From contig CAZSGN010000014.1 of the NCBI GenBank assembly GCA_964606415.1, positions 1-19,184 of the forward strand: 19,184 nt of DNA, given 5' to 3'. The translations under genes were made by a program, and so were the position numbers. The DNA comes from CAZSGN01 sp964606415. Its GTDB lineage: Bacteria; Bacteroidota; Bacteroidia; Bacteroidales; JBBRXJ01. Under the pieces are notes generated by a model that saw only the letters and a list, made by a program, of their open reading frames with translations, was not told the DNA's origin and searched no databases. Shown here in pieces: positions 14,914-19,184 of this stretch; the stretch's first letter is position 1; each line of letters starts with the position of its first letter.

Positions 14914-16821
14914 TTGAGAAAATGGTTATTGAAATATTCGGATCGTTTTGTTTCAAGGTGGATCATCTTGTTGATTGATCTTTTGGTCGTGCTTTTCTTG
15001 TTCCTTTTTGCTTACCTGGTTCGCTTTAATTTTAACATACAGGTTTCGAAAACGCATTTTTTTTTATGGCAACTACCATATGTATTAGGAGTTTTCTTGC
15101 TTTTTTTTCTTGTTTTTCGTCCCTTTTCTGGAGTAATAAGACACACAACAGTTACGGATTCAGCTAAAGTGTTTTGGTCCATAACCTTGTCATCCTTATT
15201 AATAGGTGTGATAACTTATTATGTGCAATCGACTAATCCGGCACATCCTTTAAATGTACCTTTTTCGATTGTATTGATCCATTATCTGCTTTGTTCTTTT
15301 GTTCTTATAAATTTCCGGGTGCTGATCAAGTTGTTGTACTATCAATTAACACAGGGAAGTGATAAGAAAACCAATATTATCATTTATGGAGCAGGAAACC
15401 TGGGGCTTATTACCAAAAGCACCCTTTTGCAATCCGGGGCGCGCAATGATAAAGTACTTGGATTTATAGATGAGCATGAGCCTAAGCAGGGAAAACATAT
15501 CGGCGGGTTAAAAGTTTATTCACCTGACCAGGTATTAAATCACTACTTTGTTAAGAAAGAAAATTTACATGCTGTTATTCTTGCTATTAGTGATATCAGC
15601 GCCTCCCGTAAACGTGAGTTGGCTGATCAATGCATCGAACTGGGGGTTGAGCTAAAAGTTGTGCCTCCTGTAGAAAACTGGATTGATGGGCATTTGAGCC
15701 CTCAGTCTATTAATAATATTAAAATAGAAGACCTTCTTGGCCGGGATTGTATTGAGCTGGATATGCAAAATATAAAAAATGGCATTAAAGATCAGACAGT
15801 CTTTATTTCTGGTGGTGCTGGGTCCATAGGGAGTGAAATTGTTCGGCAAACTTTAATGTTTCAACCCAGGCAGGTTATTATTTATGACCAGGCAGAAACA
15901 GCTATGCATGATCTTAAATTGGAATTGCTGGGCTGTGAAAAAGTGTCTTATAATGATAGCAGGATGAAATTTATTATTGGGGATGTAACCAATAAACCTA
16001 AAATCGAAAAACTTTTTCAAAAATTTAAACCTTCCCTGGTTTTTCATGCCGCAGCTTATAAGCATGTACCCATGATGGAGGATAATCCTTACGAGGCTGT
16101 TAGGGTTAATGTTAAGGGCACTAAAACAGTGGCTGAGGTAGCCATAAAATATAAGGCAAAGCGGTTTGTTGTGATATCTACAGATAAGGCGGTGAATCCA
16201 ACTAATATAATGGGGGCAACCAAGCGAATTGCCGAGATGTATACACGAAGTCTTCATAATATTCATTCTTCAACGCGTTTTATTATTACACGATTTGGTA
16301 ATGTCTTGGGGTCCAATGGTTCTGTCATACCTTTATTTAAAAAGCAGATTGAAGAGGGTGGCCCGGTTACCGTAACACATCCCGATATTACTCGTTATTT
16401 TATGACGATTCCCGAGGCTTGTCAGCTTGTTATGGAAGCTGCTTTTATGGGGAGAGAGGGGGAGATCTATGTCTTTGACATGGGTGAATCTGTCCGTATT
16501 TATGACCTGGCTAAAAAAATGATCCAGTTATCAGGATTGAGACTTGATAAAGATATTGAAATAAAAATTTCAGGACTGAGAAGTGGCGAAAAACTTCATG
16601 AAGAATTATTGGCTACCCGGGAGAATACAAAGCCGACTCATAATCCTAAAATATTGATCGGAGCAATTATGGATTATGATTTTAAAAAATTGGTCACGGA
16701 GGTAAATACGCTCTGTAATCAATTGGATGAGTTGGAAGGGGTGCAGATTGTGCAGGCGATAAAAAGAATTGTCCCTGAGTATGTTAGTGATAATTCATTT
16801 TATAAAGAGTTGGATTTATAA
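14914..16821 (+). CDS. Membrane-bound nucleotide-sugar 4,6-dehydratase (WbpM/PglF/CapD type; TTG start)
   Basis: The 635-residue protein has four N-terminal membrane helices (within about 17-140). A first Rossmann domain follows with YGAGNLG (158-164), then a catalytic SDR domain with SGGAGSIGSE (299-308) and FHAAAYKHVPMMEDNP (377-392). The active-site block STDKAVNPTNIMGATK spans 422-437. As in WbpM and PglF, the usual catalytic Tyr is Met (M433-x-x-x-K437). FGNVLGSNGSVIPLF and the RSGEKLHEELL tail complete the family. It removes water from UDP-GlcNAc (or similar) to give a 4-keto-6-deoxy sugar for QuiNAc/FucNAc or diamino-sugar synthesis. The start is TTG at 14914: an in-frame TGA lies two codons upstream and no ATG occurs before the membrane domain. 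It is the last polysaccharide gene before the tRNA. Confidence 0.93.
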   Translation: MRKWLLKYSDRFVSRWIILLIDLLVVLFLFLFAYLVRFNFNIQVSKTHFFLWQLPYVLGVFLLFFLVFRPFSGVIRHTTVTDSAKVFWSITLSSLLIGVITYYVQSTNPAHPLNVPFSIVLIHYLLCSFVLINFRVLIKLLYYQLTQGSDKKTNIIIYGAGNLGLITKSTLLQSGARNDKVLGFIDEHEPKQGKHIGGLKVYSPDQVLNHYFVKKENLHAVILAISDISASRKRELADQCIELGVELKVVPPVENWIDGHLSPQSINNIKIEDLLGRDCIELDMQNIKNGIKDQTVFISGGAGSIGSEIVRQTLMFQPRQVIIYDQAETAMHDLKLELLGCEKVSYNDSRMKFIIGDVTNKPKIEKLFQKFKPSLVFHAAAYKHVPMMEDNPYEAVRVNVKGTKTVAEVAIKYKAKRFVVISTDKAVNPTNIMGATKRIAEMYTRSLHNIHSSTRFIITRFGNVLGSNGSVIPLFKKQIEEGGPVTVTHPDITRYFMTIPEACQLVMEAAFMGREGEIYVFDMGESVRIYDLAKKMIQLSGLRLDKDIEIKISGLRSGEKLHEELLATRENTKPTHNPKILIGAIMDYDFKKLVTEVNTLCNQLDELEGVQIVQAIKRIVPEYVSDNSFYKELDL

Positions 16822-16863
16822 GCCCCGGGGGTGTTGTTTTATTGTTTTTTTTCTTGAATCCTG

Positions 16864-16893
16864 TTTGCATTTGAAAACCTTTTATTAAATTTG
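16864..16893 (+). promoter_or_regulatory. Bacteroidota-type promoter of tRNA-Gln
   Basis: TTTG (16864-16867) and a perfect TAnnTTTG element, TAAATTTG (16886-16893), are separated by 18 nt. The tRNA begins 10 bases downstream at 16904, so transcription would start a few bases before the mature 5' end. Confidence 0.7.
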
Positions 16894-16903
16894 CGACCGA
16901 TTC

Positions 16904-16974
16904 TGTCCGATGGTGTAATGGCAGCACTGGTGGTTTTGGTCCATCCAGTCCAGGTTCGAATCCTGGTCGGACAG
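16904..16974 (+). tRNA. tRNA-Gln (anticodon TTG)
   Basis: A complete cloverleaf can be drawn. Acceptor arms are TGTCCGA (16904-16910) and TCGGACA (16967-16973) with discriminator G16974. The D stem is GTGT/GCAC. The anticodon stem GGTGG/CCATC (one G.U) encloses loop TTTTGGT with anticodon TTG at 16936-16938, which reads Gln codons. The T stem CCAGG/CCTGG (16950-16954, 16962-16966) encloses TTCGAAT. CCA is not encoded. It separates the polysaccharide genes from rho. Confidence 0.97.
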
Positions 16975-17304
16975 CTATTTTCTTTTAAGTTTTACTACCT
17001 GCCATAGTTCATTCTTTTCTTGACAATGTCAATTTAGGTGGGAAAGATTGATCCTAAAGAGGAGAAGTTTTTACAACATTAAGCTTTTGAGTTAATCCAT
17101 TTGGTATAATTAAATAATATAAGGGAATAAAAAGTAATGAATAATTTTTGGGTTATTATAAATTATTGATTATTATTGCAACAAATATCCCTGTATATCA
17201 TATCACAATTCTCATATTAAATTCCCATAAAACTTTGGTAAAGGATTTGTATGCTTCCCATAAGATTATAATAACTATTCATAAAATAAACTAGTACTTT
17301 CAGC
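16975..17304. other. 330-base tRNA-rho intergenic region
   Basis: No gene is visible in this AT-rich stretch. It holds a near-perfect palindrome, TTGACAATGTCAA (17020-17032, 6-bp arms around one base). It also holds a possible rho promoter (17147-17178) and about 120 bases of putative rho leader. Rho leaders are often autoregulated in other bacteria, but nothing specific can be read here. No strong intrinsic terminator was found. Confidence 0.6.
17147..17178 (+). promoter_or_regulatory. Candidate rho promoter
   Basis: TTTG (17147-17150) lies 20 nt before TATTATTG (17171-17178), one mismatch from the Bacteroidota TAnnTTTG element. The rho ATG is 126 bases further on. The match is moderate in an AT-rich region where chance hits are common. 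Confidence 0.3.
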
Positions 17305-19089
17305 ATGTATGACATTCTTGAACTGAACAAGATGCTGGCTGCAGATTTACGTGAGATTGCAAAGAAGATGAAAATCAAAAAAGCAGACTCTCTAAGAAAG
17401 CAGGATTTAATATATAAAATCCTCGACCAGCAAGCAATTATGGCCTCTGACACCAGTAGTCAGGCCCCAAAGGAATCAATCAAAGAAAACACCCGGGACG
17501 AGCAAAGTGCGTCGGAATCTGGCAATGATGATTCTACACGGAAACGTGGGCGAAAAAAGAAAAAGGTGGAGAAGATCGAGGCGAATGGTGGTTCTTCCGC
17601 TCCCGCTTCATCGGAACAACAGTCTTCGGACAGTGGGAAGCAAACCATGAAAAACGAAGAAGTGACAAGTTCACCTCAATCAAAGGTGGATAAACAAGAG
17701 AAATCCCCGCAAGATGCAGGCAGGAAAAGATCCCAAGAAAGGAAAACGCGTCCTGTAGAGCAGAAGCAAGAAAGCGCTCAGCCGGAAAGGAAAAAGGAAG
17801 AGCGTCGACCACGGCCGGATAATACTGTGAATGATGCTTCCCAGAACGATAATCGCCCCCAGGGTAATAATGCTAAACGAAACGCCGGACAGGACGACCA
17901 TAACAGAAAACAAAAGTCTTATCAGGATAACCGGAAGCAACAATCCTACAATGACAAAAAACAAAATAATTATGATAATAGGAAGAGTGGCAGCGATAAT
18001 GCCAAGCTAAACTATGAGTTTGACGGAATAATCAGTAATTTTGGTGTGCTTGAGATTATGCCGGATGGTTATGGTTTCCTGAGGTCTGGTGATTATAATT
18101 ATTTGAATTCGCCTGATGATATTTATGTTTCTCAGTCACAGATTAAATTATTCGGATTGAAAACCGGTGATACTGTCACAGGTACAATTCGTCCTCCTAA
18201 AGAAGGTGAAAAATATTTCCCTTTGATTAAGATCGAAGAAATCAATGGCAGGACTCCTGAGTTTATCCGTGATAGAGTACCTTTTGATTACCTGACACCT
18301 TTATTCCCGGAGGAAAAGTTTAACTTGCTTGGTAGTGGTGAAAACAAACTTTCTGCCCGGGTGGTAGATATGTTTGCTCCTATTGGTAAAGGACAAAGGG
18401 GCTTGATTGTTGCTCAGCCTAAAACAGGAAAAACTGTTTTGCTCCAGGAGATTGCTAATGCTATTGCTAATAATCATCCAGAGGCTTATCTCTTGGTTTT
18501 GCTGGTTGATGAGCGTCCGGAAGAGGTGACGGATATGGCAAGAAATGTCAATGCAGAAGTGATATCTTCAACTTTTGACGAACCTGCCGAAAGACATGTT
18601 AAAGTCGCAAATACGGTGCTTGAAAAAGCCAAAAGGATGGTTGAATGTGGACATGATGTTGTTATTCTTTTAGATTCAATTACTCGCTTGGCCAGGGCTT
18701 TTAATACAATTGCACCTGCTTCTGGTAAAGTGTTGTCTGGTGGAGTTGATGCCAATGCATTGCATAAACCTAAAAGATTCTTTGGTGCTGCCAGGAATAT
18801 CGAGAATGGTGGGTCATTAACCATATTGGCAACCGCCTTGACCGAAACTGGTTCTAAAATGGATGATGTTATTTTTGAAGAATTCAAAGGCACTGGTAAC
18901 ATGGAGCTTCAATTGGATCGTAAGCTTTCAAATAAACGTATTTTCCCGTCTGTGGATCTTAATGCTTCCAGTACACGGCGCGAAGATCTGCTCCTTCAAA
19001 AAGATATGTTGGATAAGATATGGATATTAAGAAATTATCTTTCTGATATGACTTCGTTGGAAGCGATGGATTTTATTCGTGATGGATAA
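17305..19089 (+). CDS. rho: Transcription termination factor Rho, C-terminus cut by in-frame TAA
   Basis: The 594-residue protein is an ATP-dependent RNA helicase that ends transcription as a hexamer. Residues 1-45 form the Rho N-terminal helical domain (LREIAKKMKIKKADSLRKQD). Residues about 46-236 are a disordered, Lys/Arg/Gln/Asn/Ser-rich insertion. The cold-shock-like RNA-binding domain follows (DGIISNFGVLEIMPDGYGFLR, from 240). The ATPase core has Walker A AQPKTGKT (370-377), VDERPEEVTDM (401-411), Walker B VVILLDSITRLARA (452-465) and the Q-loop region VLSGGVDANALHKPKRFFGAAR. Such insertions are typical of Bacteroidota Rho. The protein stops at DFIRDG, about 16 residues short of the usual Rho end, and the missing tail is still present in frame after the TAA (see 19087-19137). 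It should be functional or near-functional, since Rho is usually important in this phylum. Confidence 0.97.
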   Translation: MYDILELNKMLAADLREIAKKMKIKKADSLRKQDLIYKILDQQAIMASDTSSQAPKESIKENTRDEQSASESGNDDSTRKRGRKKKKVEKIEANGGSSAPASSEQQSSDSGKQTMKNEEVTSSPQSKVDKQEKSPQDAGRKRSQERKTRPVEQKQESAQPERKKEERRPRPDNTVNDASQNDNRPQGNNAKRNAGQDDHNRKQKSYQDNRKQQSYNDKKQNNYDNRKSGSDNAKLNYEFDGIISNFGVLEIMPDGYGFLRSGDYNYLNSPDDIYVSQSQIKLFGLKTGDTVTGTIRPPKEGEKYFPLIKIEEINGRTPEFIRDRVPFDYLTPLFPEEKFNLLGSGENKLSARVVDMFAPIGKGQRGLIVAQPKTGKTVLLQEIANAIANNHPEAYLLVLLVDERPEEVTDMARNVNAEVISSTFDEPAERHVKVANTVLEKAKRMVECGHDVVILLDSITRLARAFNTIAPASGKVLSGGVDANALHKPKRFFGAARNIENGGSLTILATALTETGSKMDDVIFEEFKGTGNMELQLDRKLSNKRIFPSVDLNASSTRREDLLLQKDMLDKIWILRNYLSDMTSLEAMDFIRDG

Positions 19090-19137
19090 AGAAAAACAAG
19101 ATCTAACGAGGAGTTTCTGATTCCTATGATTGACTAA
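19087..19137 (+). other. In-frame continuation of rho beyond the TAA stop
   Basis: After TAA (19087-19089) the same frame reads RKTRSNEEFLIPMID and stops at TAA (19135-19137). Many Rho proteins end with a K-T/S-x-x-N-E-E-F-L-type tail, so this is the expected C-terminus, giving about 610 residues if the stop were a sense codon. A Leu codon TTA, changed by one base to TAA, would explain it. A sequencing error or readthrough would too. Confidence 0.75.
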
Positions 19138-19184
19138 CAAAGATTACACATACGATGCTTATGCACCCTTGATCGTGTTTTCCT

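Noticed and set aside
15853..16266. Minus-strand ORF of 137 codons
   Set aside because: It lies wholly inside the 4,6-dehydratase gene, whose motifs are unmistakable on the other strand; its translation has no family features.
16822..16850. CCCCGGGGG followed by T-rich sequence after the dehydratase gene
   Set aside because: The palindrome has no loop; only a 3-bp stem is possible if a loop is allowed, so it is not a convincing terminator.
17105..17110. TATAAT sequence like a sigma-70 -10 box upstream of rho
   Set aside because: No properly spaced -35 box, and Bacteroidota use a different promoter consensus; the hit is expected by chance in AT-rich DNA.
17460..17964. Several minus-strand ORFs opposite the Rho insertion
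   Set aside because: They mirror the purine-rich repeats of the Rho disordered region and give Phe/Leu/Ser-rich nonsense.
18486..18902. Minus-strand ORF of 138 codons
   Set aside because: It is opposite the Rho ATPase core and is explained by codon bias of rho.
1..19184. CRISPR array, IS element with intact transposase, rRNA or integrase
   Set aside because: No regularly spaced repeats, transposase or recombinase motifs, or rRNA sequence were seen anywhere in the window.

Overview
The window is one end of a surface-polysaccharide (O-antigen or capsule) gene cluster, followed by a tRNA-Gln gene and rho. It looks like a member of the Bacteroidota. The reasons are the very AT-rich genes with few clear Shine-Dalgarno sites, promoter-like elements of the Bacteroidota type (TTTG about 17-20 nt before TAnnTTTG), and a Rho with a long, hydrophilic Asn/Gln/Arg/Lys-rich insertion between its N-terminal and RNA-binding domains. 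I cannot place it more finely by eye. A run of ten N at 9072-9081 shows this is a draft scaffold.

Layout. (1) 1-2670, + strand: the 3' end of a Wzx-type flippase, a nitroreductase-family protein and a polysaccharide pyruvyl transferase-family protein. They are joined by ATGA stop/start overlaps and end in an AT-rich hairpin. (2) 2671-3320: about 650 bases without an intact gene, holding what looks like a decayed minus-strand ORF. (3) 3321-12740, + strand: a tightly packed operon. It encodes a GT2 glycosyltransferase, an ATP-grasp enzyme, a GT4 glycosyltransferase, a Wzy-like polymerase, a second GT4, a beta-propeller protein broken by the assembly gap, a second GT2, an NAD-dependent sugar epimerase/reductase, and a WecA-like initiating phospho-sugar transferase. 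(4) 12758-13507, - strand: a short Wzz-like chain-length regulator. (5) 13604-16821, + strand: an O-antigen ligase-family protein and a membrane-bound WbpM/PglF-type nucleotide-sugar 4,6-dehydratase. (6) 16904-16974: tRNA-Gln(TTG) with a good Bacteroidota-type promoter. (7) 17305-19089: rho.

Inferred pathway. The 4,6-dehydratase and the small SDR enzyme make an N-acetylated deoxy-sugar nucleotide (QuiNAc or FucNAc type). The WecA-like enzyme loads it on the polyprenyl carrier. Two GT2 and two GT4 enzymes extend the repeat unit. The pyruvyl transferase-like, nitroreductase and ATP-grasp proteins may decorate it. Wzx flips it, Wzy polymerises under Wzz control, and the ligase-like protein could attach it to lipid A-core. 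No ABC exporter or Wza-type exporter is visible, so this is a Wzx/Wzy-type system as far as the window shows.

The most striking observation is at the end of rho. The reading frame meets a TAA at 19087-19089, but the same frame continues for 15 codons that read like the normal conserved Rho C-terminus (RSNEEFLIPMID, then stop). This is either a recent nonsense mutation, a sequence error, or a readthrough stop.
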